Origin: Bacteroidota bacterium
GTDB taxonomy: Bacteria; Bacteroidota; Bacteroidia; 2-12-FULL-35-15
DNA length: 64,000 bases
Direction: 5' to 3'
NCBI GenBank assembly: GCA_029237775.1
Contig: JAQZBR010000002.1
Location: forward strand, 620,001 to 684,000
The position numbers and the translations under genes were made by a program. Shown piece after piece: positions 10,041-17,739 of the stretch (the stretch's first letter is position 1; every line of letters starts with the position of its first letter). A model generated the notes under the pieces. That model was not told the DNA's origin and ran no database searches. It was given only the letters and a program-made list of their open reading frames with translations.

Positions 10041-10411
10041 TATATGAAATGGGAAATGATAATTAACAATATTGCAAGAAAGCCAGGAAGCGCCTGAACA
10101 AAGAAGATCTTCTTAGAAGCAGTGAAAGCTCCATAAATACCTGCAACCGCAACGCAGATCAAAAAGAACAACGCTACATTCACATGCCATTCAGGGTCTT
10201 CAATAAATAAGGACCAGATCAAACCCGCTGAAAGAAAGCCATTATACAAGCCCTGATTTGCAGCAAGTGCTTTTGTTGGTTCAAATAATTCTTCAGGAAA
10301 TTGTCTGAAAACTTTTTTTGCCTTAGTCGTCCAGGCGAACATTTCAAGCCAGAGAAAATACAGATGCTCGAGGGCGATGATGATGATGAGGGCGTGGATG
10401 ATGTAGGACAT
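10040..10411 (-). CDS. DUF1304 family small membrane protein
   Basis: A 123-residue protein with four predicted membrane helices. The conserved block FEPTKALAANQGLYNGFLSA is the hallmark of the DUF1304 family (function unknown). I chose the ATG at 10411 (MSYIIHALIII) over an upstream candidate at 10438 because the latter would extend into a palindromic repeat and adds a polar leader before the first helix. Its stop overlaps the start of the next gene. Confidence 0.82.
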   Translation of the reverse strand: MSYIIHALIIIIALEHLYFLWLEMFAWTTKAKKVFRQFPEELFEPTKALAANQGLYNGFLSAGLIWSLFIEDPEWHVNVALFFLICVAVAGIYGAFTASKKIFFVQALPGFLAILLIIISHFI

Positions 10412-10433
10412 ATTCTTCTGTAATGTGTGTAGA

Positions 10434-10491
10434 GTCATCTTGAACTTGTTTCAGAATCCGCGCGCAGATGCTGAAATAAATTCAGCATGAC
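10434..10491. repeat. REP-like imperfect palindrome
   Basis: The left arm (10434-10454, core TTGTTTCAG) and the right arm (10471-10491, core CTGAAATAA) are near-complementary over about 21 nt around a 16-nt loop. This TTGTTTCAG/CTGAAA palindrome resembles dispersed intergenic repeats of Bacteroidota. A half copy with CCGCTCAGGATGACA follows at about 10580-10600. Confidence 0.5.
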
Positions 10492-10529
10492 CCAATGCGC
10501 CTAATAAATCTGGAATTATCATTCTGGTG

Positions 10530-10677
10530 ATCCGTCTACGAACTCCCAACCCGAACCCCGAACTAAAAAAGATCCATTCGCTCCGCTCAGGATGACATTT
10601 TAATATATTCGAAATTTAAGTTTCGACCTTAAACTTTTAGGTGATCCGCCTCCGAACTACAAACTTCTAACTACTAA
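10530..10677. repeat. degenerate CCGAACT heptad runs in intergenic DNA
   Basis: Two runs are visible: ACGAACTCCCAACCCGAAC... at about 10537-10564 and CTCCGAACTACAAACTT... at about 10642-10676. They share the unit CCGAACT with 14216-14246 and, inverted, with 2108-2130. No ORF or RNA is evident here. Confidence 0.4.
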
Positions 10678-13017
10678 CTACTTTTTAGATTTCTGCATGT
10701 AATTGATATCTGTATTATCAAATCTGCCCGTACGTTTCGATTTAAATAACTCAAACCTTGTCTTCACTTCTGCTTTAGGCCAGCTATTGTTTGTTTCATT
10801 GATATCAGCTGTTTCACGGTATGGATCGATCTGAATTGATTTCACCTCTTTATATTTAACAAACGCTTTTGTGACCTTATTCTCATCTTTTCTCCAGATA
10901 TAAGCGCCTATGCGGTCTACTTCACTTGTGCCATCCGCGAAATTCCATTGGATAATGATCGGCATTACAGCGCCACCTTTATTTGAAAATGTAAGCTCAT
11001 AATAAAAATTGCCTTCATACTTTTTGAAGTCTGAATCTTCCATCAGGCTCAATTTAGCATTCTGATCTCTCGTGATATTTGCACTATAATCAGCTTCCTG
11101 CGGTTTATTGTAATAATAGAAATCACGGAGGGTCGTATCCTTGTCGACCAAAAACTTCATCCCACTCTCACGATTACGGATCTGTGAAATGTGCTGGTAA
11201 GTATCCGGACGATTAATTTTCACCTTCTCCTCTTTCTTTTCTACTTCAGTCGCTTTGGTTACAGTGAATGCATTTACACTGTCCAGTGAAATATCGACAG
11301 GATCGGTATCATAGAACCATGCTCTCCAGAACCAGTCAAGATCGACTCCTGACGCATCTTCCATTGTCCTGAAAAAATCTGAAGGCGTAGGATGCTTGAA
11401 TGCCCAGCGCTGTGCGTATTGCTTGAATGCAAAATCAAAAAGCTCACGCCCCATTACAGTTTCGCGTAAAATGTTCAAAGCTGTCGCAGGTTTTCCGTAA
11501 GCATTTGATCCGAAATTATTGATGTTCTCACTGTTGGTCATGATCGGTTCCAACTGATCTTTTGATAATTTCATATAGTCAACGATCTTATGTGCCGGAC
11601 CACGATTCGAAGGATAATTATTATCAAACTCCTGCTCGGTAAGGAACTGCGTGAACGTATTTAATCCTTCATCCATCCAGCTCCACTGGCGTTCATCACT
11701 ATTGACGATCATCGGGAAAAAGTTGTGTCCGACTTCATGAATGATCACACCTAACATTCCATACTTTGTTTTTTCTGTATAGGTCCCGTCTGCTTCTGTT
11801 CTGCCGTAGTTAAAGCAGATCATGGGATATTCCATCCCGTTAGATGCTTCAACACTGATCGCTGTAGGGTAAGGATAATCAATCGTGTATTTTGAATACG
11901 TGCGGATAGTATGGGCAACTGTTTTTGTTGAATATTTGTTATACAGCGCATAGGATTCTTTGGGATAATAGCTCATGCACATTACATTCTTCGAAGCTTG
12001 TTTTATTCCCATTGCATCCCAGATAAACTTACGTGAGCTTCCCCATGCGAAATCACGAACATTCTCCGCACTGTAGATCCATGTTTTAAAATTAGTGTGA
12101 TCAGGATTTTTCTCTTTTGCTTTTGCTTCATCCAAGGTCACAATTTCAAGCGGAACATCGCTTGTCTGCGATTTGGTCCATTTACCAAGTTGTTCAGGTG
12201 TGAGCACTGCAGCATAATTTGAGCAAACACCGGTAGCTGCTACAACGTGATCAGCCGGAACTTTCATTCTTACCTTAAAATTCCCGAATGCAAGCGCAAA
12301 CTCCCCTCTTCCGGTAAACTGCTTGTTATTCCATCCGCCATAATCATTATACACACACATTCTCGGGTACCACTGTGTCACTGTGAATAAGCTGTTACCA
12401 TCACCTTCGAAAAATTCAAATCCACCGCGTCCGCCAATTTTCATACGCTCGGAGAATTTGTAATTCCATCTTACTTTAAAGATAAATTGCTGTCCCGTCT
12501 TCAGTGGTGTTGGAAGATCGATACGCATCATTGTATAGTTGATCGTATATTTCAATGGCTTTCCCATCGCATCTGTTACACTCAGAATATTTTCTCCATA
12601 ACCTGCAAGCTTCTTTTTAACATCAAGTCCTTCCAGCTGTATATCCGTTACTGGCTGAGTGATCTTGCTGCCGTCAAAGTAATTATTCTCTCCGTTCGGA
12701 TTATGTTCATTTTCATCCAGCTGGAGCCATAAATAGCTCAATGCATCAGGTGAATTGTTATAATACGTAACCTGCTCACTTCCTTCCAGCCTCATCTCTT
12801 TTTCATTCAGAAAAGCATCGATATCGTAATCTGCACGCTGCTGCCAATATTCCTTGCCGGGCGCACCGGACGCAGAACGAAAATTATTGGGAGTCGGCAA
12901 GATAGTTCCAAGCTGCTCAAATTTATTTCCGTGGTTTGACTTCGGATTGTTCTGGATATTCTGTGAAAAAGAAAAAGCGGTGATAAATAAGGCGCAAAGG
13001 CTGATGATTTTTTTCAT
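10678..13017 (-). CDS. secreted M1-family zinc metallopeptidase
   Basis: A 779-residue protein counted from the ATG at 13017, which begins a clean signal peptide (MKKIISLCALFITAFSFSQ). An ATG seven codons upstream (13038) is less likely. The N-terminal beta domain precedes the M1 catalytic domain with HEVGH (427-431 from the chosen start), followed after 18 residues by the third zinc ligand Glu in WMDEG. Aminopeptidase or broader peptidase activity in the periplasm or at the cell surface is expected. Divergent from a DUF6702 gene, a neighbour often seen in this phylum. Confidence 0.9.
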   Translation of the reverse strand: MKKIISLCALFITAFSFSQNIQNNPKSNHGNKFEQLGTILPTPNNFRSASGAPGKEYWQQRADYDIDAFLNEKEMRLEGSEQVTYYNNSPDALSYLWLQLDENEHNPNGENNYFDGSKITQPVTDIQLEGLDVKKKLAGYGENILSVTDAMGKPLKYTINYTMMRIDLPTPLKTGQQFIFKVRWNYKFSERMKIGGRGGFEFFEGDGNSLFTVTQWYPRMCVYNDYGGWNNKQFTGRGEFALAFGNFKVRMKVPADHVVAATGVCSNYAAVLTPEQLGKWTKSQTSDVPLEIVTLDEAKAKEKNPDHTNFKTWIYSAENVRDFAWGSSRKFIWDAMGIKQASKNVMCMSYYPKESYALYNKYSTKTVAHTIRTYSKYTIDYPYPTAISVEASNGMEYPMICFNYGRTEADGTYTEKTKYGMLGVIIHEVGHNFFPMIVNSDERQWSWMDEGLNTFTQFLTEQEFDNNYPSNRGPAHKIVDYMKLSKDQLEPIMTNSENINNFGSNAYGKPATALNILRETVMGRELFDFAFKQYAQRWAFKHPTPSDFFRTMEDASGVDLDWFWRAWFYDTDPVDISLDSVNAFTVTKATEVEKKEEKVKINRPDTYQHISQIRNRESGMKFLVDKDTTLRDFYYYNKPQEADYSANITRDQNAKLSLMEDSDFKKYEGNFYYELTFSNKGGAVMPIIIQWNFADGTSEVDRIGAYIWRKDENKVTKAFVKYKEVKSIQIDPYRETADINETNNSWPKAEVKTRFELFKSKRTGRFDNTDINYMQKSKK

Positions 13018-13202
13018 TAGGATAATGTAATTTGTCAAAATAATTTTAAGGTTAAAGCTAAGGAAAATACCCTTATTTCACACAGTATTGTTGTGAGAGG
13101 TAAAATGAAAGTACTAATGGCAAAAAAAAGATCAGCGACCGGAAACGGCATCAATATTGAAGAGCGGAATAATTAAGACGAATTACTATATTTATAAAAG
13201 AA

Positions 13203-13727
13203 ATGCTTAAGAAAATTTATACTACCAGAACAACGTTTGCCGCGATCATTTGCTGCCTTATGGCAATTACAGGCTTTATAGATCCTGCTCATCGCTTTTA
13301 TTTAAGTCTGACCGAAGTGAGAATCGATACAAAAAAAATGACGCTCGATGTGAGCTGTAAATTATTCACCGATGATCTTGAAAATGCCCTGCAAAAAAAG
13401 TACGGCAAGAAGATCGATCTGGCAACATCAGCTAAAAACAAGGAAGTTCAGGCCCTGGTATATAAATACATCAGTGAAAACTTTAAAATAAATGTCGGAG
13501 GGAAATTACAGAATCTGACTTTTGTCGGTTTTGAAACAGAAACAGATGCGACATGGTGTTACCTTGAAACGGTACCGTATATCGGTAAAGGCAGGATTTC
13601 GATTATGAATTCACTTCTTTATGAATATCTGCCGGAGCAATCCAATATGATGAATGTGTACGTGGATGAAGTTGAAAAAAGTGCGAAACTTGTAAATCCT
13701 GAAAGGCTGGCGGAGTTTGAATATTAA
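13203..13727 (+). CDS. DUF6702 family protein
   Basis: 174 residues with an N-terminal hydrophobic segment (about 10-28), then DPAHRFYLSLTEVRID and VSCKLFTDDLENAL, the conserved start of DUF6702, a periplasmic family of unknown function found beside M1 peptidases in Bacteroidota. A late conserved WCYLE-type segment is also present. The stop overlaps the convergent lipoprotein gene by four bases. I infer an envelope role linked to the divergent M1 gene, without direct evidence. Confidence 0.82.
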   Translation: MLKKIYTTRTTFAAIICCLMAITGFIDPAHRFYLSLTEVRIDTKKMTLDVSCKLFTDDLENALQKKYGKKIDLATSAKNKEVQALVYKYISENFKINVGGKLQNLTFVGFETETDATWCYLETVPYIGKGRISIMNSLLYEYLPEQSNMMNVYVDEVEKSAKLVNPERLAEFEY

Positions 13728-14134
13728 TCTATTTTGAAGCCATTAAGATCAAATGTGGATCGCCAAGCCGGACTATAATTCGAAGAATGTAAAACTAACC
13801 TCTTACCTTTGTCTGAAAACTGCCCTTTAAAAATAGACCCTGAACCTCCCTCGAAAATCTCCCCGCTTCCCGAAACAATAACTTCACGCTTTGAGGCTCT
13901 ATCAAAAGTAATGACAATAGTATTTTTTGAGTAACCTAAAGCAACATCTATACTAGTACTGTAAATAGTGTCATGTTCAGTAAAAGATGAAGAAACACCG
14001 TAGTAGGAGTAGCTATGAACACTGCAATTATACTTTCCGATAAAATCATTCCTGTAATCCAAAAGATCAGGATCTTTTTTACAGCTTCCCAATATCAAAA
14101 CACAGAAAAGGATCGAAATGTTTTTTACCACCAT
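13724..14134 (-). CDS. small surface-type lipoprotein, hypothetical
   Basis: 136 residues from the ATG at 14134; an in-frame GTG at 14149 is less likely. The signal peptide ends in a lipobox, LGSC, and the lipidated Cys is followed by KKDPD, resembling the charged signal that sends lipoproteins to the cell surface in Bacteroidota. The mature protein looks beta-rich, with a Gly/Ser stretch and a final STFDLNGFKID, reminiscent of small calycin-like lipoproteins. No specific family recognised. Confidence 0.72.
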   Translation of the reverse strand: MVVKNISILFCVLILGSCKKDPDLLDYRNDFIGKYNCSVHSYSYYGVSSSFTEHDTIYSTSIDVALGYSKNTIVITFDRASKREVIVSGSGEIFEGGSGSIFKGQFSDKGKRLVLHSSNYSPAWRSTFDLNGFKID

Positions 14135-14209
14135 ACTTGGTTTTAACACCCTTAAATAAATAGTGAGAGCTTCTTTACAATGATTTGAAAACGAAATTAA
14201 GATTATTAG

Positions 14210-14246
14210 GTGTCCCGGCTACGAACTCCGCACTCCCGACTCCGTT
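14210..14246. repeat. CCGAACT-like heptad run
   Basis: Degenerate heptads (ACGAACT, CCGCACT, CCCGACT, CCGTTCT) sit in the short gap after accA (minus strand) and match the unit at 10537. Confidence 0.35.
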
Positions 14247-14249
14247 CTA

Positions 14250-15206
14250 TTAAGCTTCTTCCACCACACCCATCGCGCAAAACTTCTCAATACGAAGATC
14301 AACACGTTTCTTCGGATCCAGCTTTTTCAATTGAGCTATGTGTTTTTGAATTTCAGCTTTTACGGTTGCGAAAATTTCCTGGTGATTGTTATGAGCTCCG
14401 CCCAATGGTTCAGGGATGATCCCGTCAATCAGCTTATTACCGAGCATGTCGGTCGCGGTAAGCTTCAATGCTTCAGCTGCACGTTCTTTATTATTCCAGT
14501 TTCTCCATAAAATGGATGAGCATGATTCAGGTGAAATAACCGAATACCAGGTATTCTCAAGCATCAATACTTTGTCTCCGATTCCAATTCCCAATGCTCC
14601 ACCGGATGCTCCTTCCCCGATCACGATACAAATTACCGGAACTTTCAATTGTGCCATTTCAAGCAAATTTCTTGCAATTGCCTCACCTTGTCCGCGCTCT
14701 TCCGCCTCTAATCCCGGATAAGCACCCGGAGTATCAATCAATGTAACGATTGGCTTATTGAATTTTTCAGCAAGCTTCATCAGTCGCAATGCTTTGCGGT
14801 AACCTTCAGGGTTAGGCATTCCGAAATTTCGGATTTGGCGCATTTTGGTATTGATGCCTTTTTGCTGACCAATGAACATTACAGTTTCACCGTCAACGCT
14901 TCCGAACCCGCCAACCATTGCTTTATCATCTTTTACAGTACGGTCACCATGCAGCTCCATGAAAGTCCCTCCGGTAATATAATCTATGTATGCAAGCGTG
15001 TATGGGCGGTCAGGATGACGAGACACCTGAACCCTTTGCCATGGTGTTAATTTGCCATAAATGTCAGCTCTGGCCTGCTTGATTTTTTCTTCAATGTCCG
15101 TTATTGTCTTAGACACATCCACTCCACTCTTTTCTGCAACCTGCTGCACTTTTTCCAGCTGCTCTACTAATTCCGCAATCGGCTTTTCAAAATCTAAATA
15201 GTTCAT
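14250..15206 (-). CDS. accA: acetyl-CoA carboxylase carboxyltransferase, alpha subunit
   Basis: 318 residues, the normal length. The protein carries the AccA hallmarks: N-terminal coiled helices, [16 protein letters not shown], the oxyanion regions [17 protein letters not shown] and [13 protein letters not shown], and [10 protein letters not shown]. With the beta subunit (not in this window) it transfers CO2 from biotin to acetyl-CoA in the first step of fatty acid synthesis. It is transcribed alone, divergent from ispE, with only 112 bp between the start codons. Confidence 0.97.
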   Translation of the reverse strand: MNYLDFEKPIAELVEQLEKVQQVAEKSGVDVSKTITDIEEKIKQARADIYGKLTPWQRVQVSRHPDRPYTLAYIDYITGGTFMELHGDRTVKDDKAMVGGFGSVDGETVMFIGQQKGINTKMRQIRNFGMPNPEGYRKALRLMKLAEKFNKPIVTLIDTPGAYPGLEAEERGQGEAIARNLLEMAQLKVPVICIVIGEGASGGALGIGIGDKVLMLENTWYSVISPESCSSILWRNWNNKERAAEALKLTATDMLGNKLIDGIIPEPLGGAHNNHQEIFATVKAEIQKHIAQLKKLDPKKRVDLRIEKFCAMGVVEEA

Positions 15207-15318
15207 AGTTTTGCTTTGTTTAAGGAGTGCTAAAATACTAAAAAAAGTACGGACTACGAATAATTACGAATTTACTAATCTGTGTGATAAAAATGTGAAT
15301 TTATATTTACTTTGCAAT

Positions 15319-16140
15319 ATGATCAGCTTCCCTAATGCAAAAATAAATATTGGCCTCAACATCATTGAAAAACGTAGCGATGGTTTTCACAATATTCAAA
15401 GTGTGATGTATCCGATCGGATTAAAAGATGCACTCGAAGTAATTGAAAACAATGAGAATGATCAAAAGATCGTTTTCAGCGCCAGCGGGATAAAAATTCC
15501 GGGAGACGCATCTACGAACCTGATCGTAAAAGCTTACAATTTAATTTCACAGGAACATATACTTCCTAAAGTGAAGGTGCATCTTCATAAGAATATTCCT
15601 ATCGGTGCCGGACTTGGCGGTGGATCTTCAGATGCAGCATTCTTTATAAAACTTCTTCAGCAGAAATTTGAGTTGGATATCACCTGGGGTGAAATGCATC
15701 ATTATGCGAAACAACTCGGGAGCGATTGTTCTTTTTTCGTAAGCAATAAACCCGCTTTTGCAGAAGGAAAGGGTGATGAATTTGAATCATTGCAATTCAG
15801 TTTGCAAGGACATCATTTAGTCCTGATTTATCCACCGATACATATCAATACGGCCAAAGCTTACAGTGGAGTGAAGCCAAAACAACCAACCCGTTCTTTG
15901 GAAAATGATATTCAACAATTAGACATCAATGACTGGAAAAATCACGTCCATAACGACTTTGAAGATTCTATATTTGTTTCCTTTCCAGAAATAAAACAAA
16001 TCAAAGAATCGCTCTATGAAAAAGGAGCCATTTACGCTTCAATGAGCGGAAGTGGCTCCTCAGTTTATGGAATCTTTAAAGACAAACCAGATCTTAAAGA
16101 ATCATTTCAAGGAAAATTTATCTACGAAGGAAAATTCTAA
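15319..16140 (+). CDS. ispE: 4-diphosphocytidyl-2-C-methyl-D-erythritol kinase
   Basis: 273 residues from the ATG at 15319 (MISFPNAKINIGLNI), which matches the usual IspE start; the frame is open upstream but without family similarity. GHMP-kinase motifs are present: the substrate loop PNAKINIGL, the ATP loop PIGAGLGGGSSDAA, and the C-terminal SMSGSGSSVYG. The enzyme phosphorylates CDP-methylerythritol in the non-mevalonate isoprenoid pathway. The stop overlaps the convergent T9SS gene by four bases. Confidence 0.95.
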   Translation: MISFPNAKINIGLNIIEKRSDGFHNIQSVMYPIGLKDALEVIENNENDQKIVFSASGIKIPGDASTNLIVKAYNLISQEHILPKVKVHLHKNIPIGAGLGGGSSDAAFFIKLLQQKFELDITWGEMHHYAKQLGSDCSFFVSNKPAFAEGKGDEFESLQFSLQGHHLVLIYPPIHINTAKAYSGVKPKQPTRSLENDIQQLDINDWKNHVHNDFEDSIFVSFPEIKQIKESLYEKGAIYASMSGSGSSVYGIFKDKPDLKESFQGKFIYEGKF

Positions 16141-17618
16141 TTCACTATGATCCGCTGATTGAAAGTTTCGTTCAGATCATTAGTTATTTTCAAAAGATAA
16201 ATCCCCTTTGGTTTGTCGCTGATATCGATCTTTGAAGTGTTTATAGCTTGCTTGTCATAAACGCATCTTCCCAGACAATCATAAATGCAGATCTCTTTTA
16301 TCTTACTTTTTTCTAATTGTACCGTAAATATTCCAGAAGAAGGATTTGGGTAAGCAGAGCTGTTGGCGTTCGAAGAAAACTCATTCACATCAACCAGATT
16401 TTCTGATACTGATGCAAGGAAATAAGTTCCCTGCGCTGAAACGGATCCTAATTGAACGGTTTCTGAAGCCGCTCCGTTTCCAAGAAGCACAGGCTTATTA
16501 CCTTTTATTGAAACTCTGACTCCTGCATTTGTAGTTGGAGCATCGCCCATTTGTGTCCATAAACAATTTCCGCTTGAATCTGCTTTAGCGAGAAACAAAA
16601 AATTATCGGAGCCGGAAAGTGAACAGCTCCCAATATCGGCTACCATCCAGCTGCTTCCGGTTACATACAGGTTCGCGTGGCTATCCAATTTGATATCCCT
16701 GATTCCGGAGTATGTATGGGCACCAAACATTTTGCTCCATATCAGTGTTCCTGCAGGAGAATATTTATTCAGATATTCATCAACATAAGTGGTCATGGAC
16801 GTCATATAAAACTCACCTGAATTTGCAATTGCGATATTGCTAAGGCCTCTGCGAAATTGCGAACCCCAGTGTTTCGCCCAATACTCCGTGCCATTTCTAT
16901 TCATTTTTGCAATATAAAATGCACCGTAATAAGTATCCGAATTGGTGATAACTGTAGAACCAATCGTAATAACAGAATCACGATAAACACCTTTCAGATA
17001 AATATTATCTGCGGCATCGATTACCAATCCTCCCGAAGTCGGATGCTGAAAATTCACATGAAAATTATTTGAAAGGCTACCTGTGCTGCCAAACACACAC
17101 ACTGCAAGACCTTTTGCAAATGTCACTCCACCAAAATTCGTCACAGTATCGCTGATATTTGTTACAAATACTTCATCTGATCCATTCAAAGCCAGAGATG
17201 TGATGTTGTCATCCCCGATCCCGGACGATTGCTTCAACCATTTTAAAGTTCCATTCAGGTCAAGAGCGATAAGTAATCCATCTCTTCCACTTACACTGCT
17301 TAAAGGCTGGCCTTCAATTGTGACAGCCCCGTTAAAATATCCTCCAAGAGCAATACTGTTCGTTCCAACAGCAATATCATTTATAAAGCAGTCGATGGTT
17401 TTGATCCAGATCTGATTACCCATAGGATCTAATTTTCTGACCTCTGTAGAATATGGCGGGGCAGAACTTAATACTACAGATGTATATATATTTCCCGATG
17501 CATCCTGGTCCATATCGCCCATGGCAGCACCATTTATATGCATGGCCCAGTCCCATTGCTGTGCATTTAAAATATTGAAACAGAAATAAAATGCAGTAAA
17601 GATGTATAGTTTTTTCAT
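16137..17618 (-). CDS. T9SS-exported beta-propeller-like protein
   Basis: 493 residues. A signal peptide (ending NAQ) is followed by repeated segments of the SBBP/propeller kind, with phrases such as WLKQSSGIGDDNITSLALNG and AKADSSGNCLW. The C-terminal ~75 residues are a type A T9SS sorting domain: AYPNPSSGIFTVQL, then CIYDCLGRCVYD, and KPKGIYLLKI. Secreted or surface-anchored; function unknown. It resembles the protein encoded at 41845. Confidence 0.87.
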   Translation of the reverse strand: MKKLYIFTAFYFCFNILNAQQWDWAMHINGAAMGDMDQDASGNIYTSVVLSSAPPYSTEVRKLDPMGNQIWIKTIDCFINDIAVGTNSIALGGYFNGAVTIEGQPLSSVSGRDGLLIALDLNGTLKWLKQSSGIGDDNITSLALNGSDEVFVTNISDTVTNFGGVTFAKGLAVCVFGSTGSLSNNFHVNFQHPTSGGLVIDAADNIYLKGVYRDSVITIGSTVITNSDTYYGAFYIAKMNRNGTEYWAKHWGSQFRRGLSNIAIANSGEFYMTSMTTYVDEYLNKYSPAGTLIWSKMFGAHTYSGIRDIKLDSHANLYVTGSSWMVADIGSCSLSGSDNFLFLAKADSSGNCLWTQMGDAPTTNAGVRVSIKGNKPVLLGNGAASETVQLGSVSAQGTYFLASVSENLVDVNEFSSNANSSAYPNPSSGIFTVQLEKSKIKEICIYDCLGRCVYDKQAINTSKIDISDKPKGIYLLKITNDLNETFNQRIIVN

Positions 17619-17680
17619 TGATATAAAGATTAGTTAAAACCTATGGCTAAAACTTTATACCATTGACCTAAACTAAAAAA

Positions 17681-17706
17681 CTCCGGCTTGAAAGCCGGAG
17701 TTTTTT
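17681..17706 (-). terminator. bidirectional terminator after carB
   Basis: CTCCGGCTT (17681-17689) pairs with AAGCCGGAG (17692-17700), flanked by AAAAAA on the left and TTTTTT on the right, so it can act on either strand. It lies just after the carB stop on the minus strand. Confidence 0.8.
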
Positions 17707-17739
17707 AGTTTAGTATCGAGAGATAGGGCAGATAGAGAT

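Noticed and set aside
13018-13038. upstream ATG for the M1 peptidase
   Set aside because: Starting at 13017 gives a normal signal peptide; the upstream codons add a non-standard leader.
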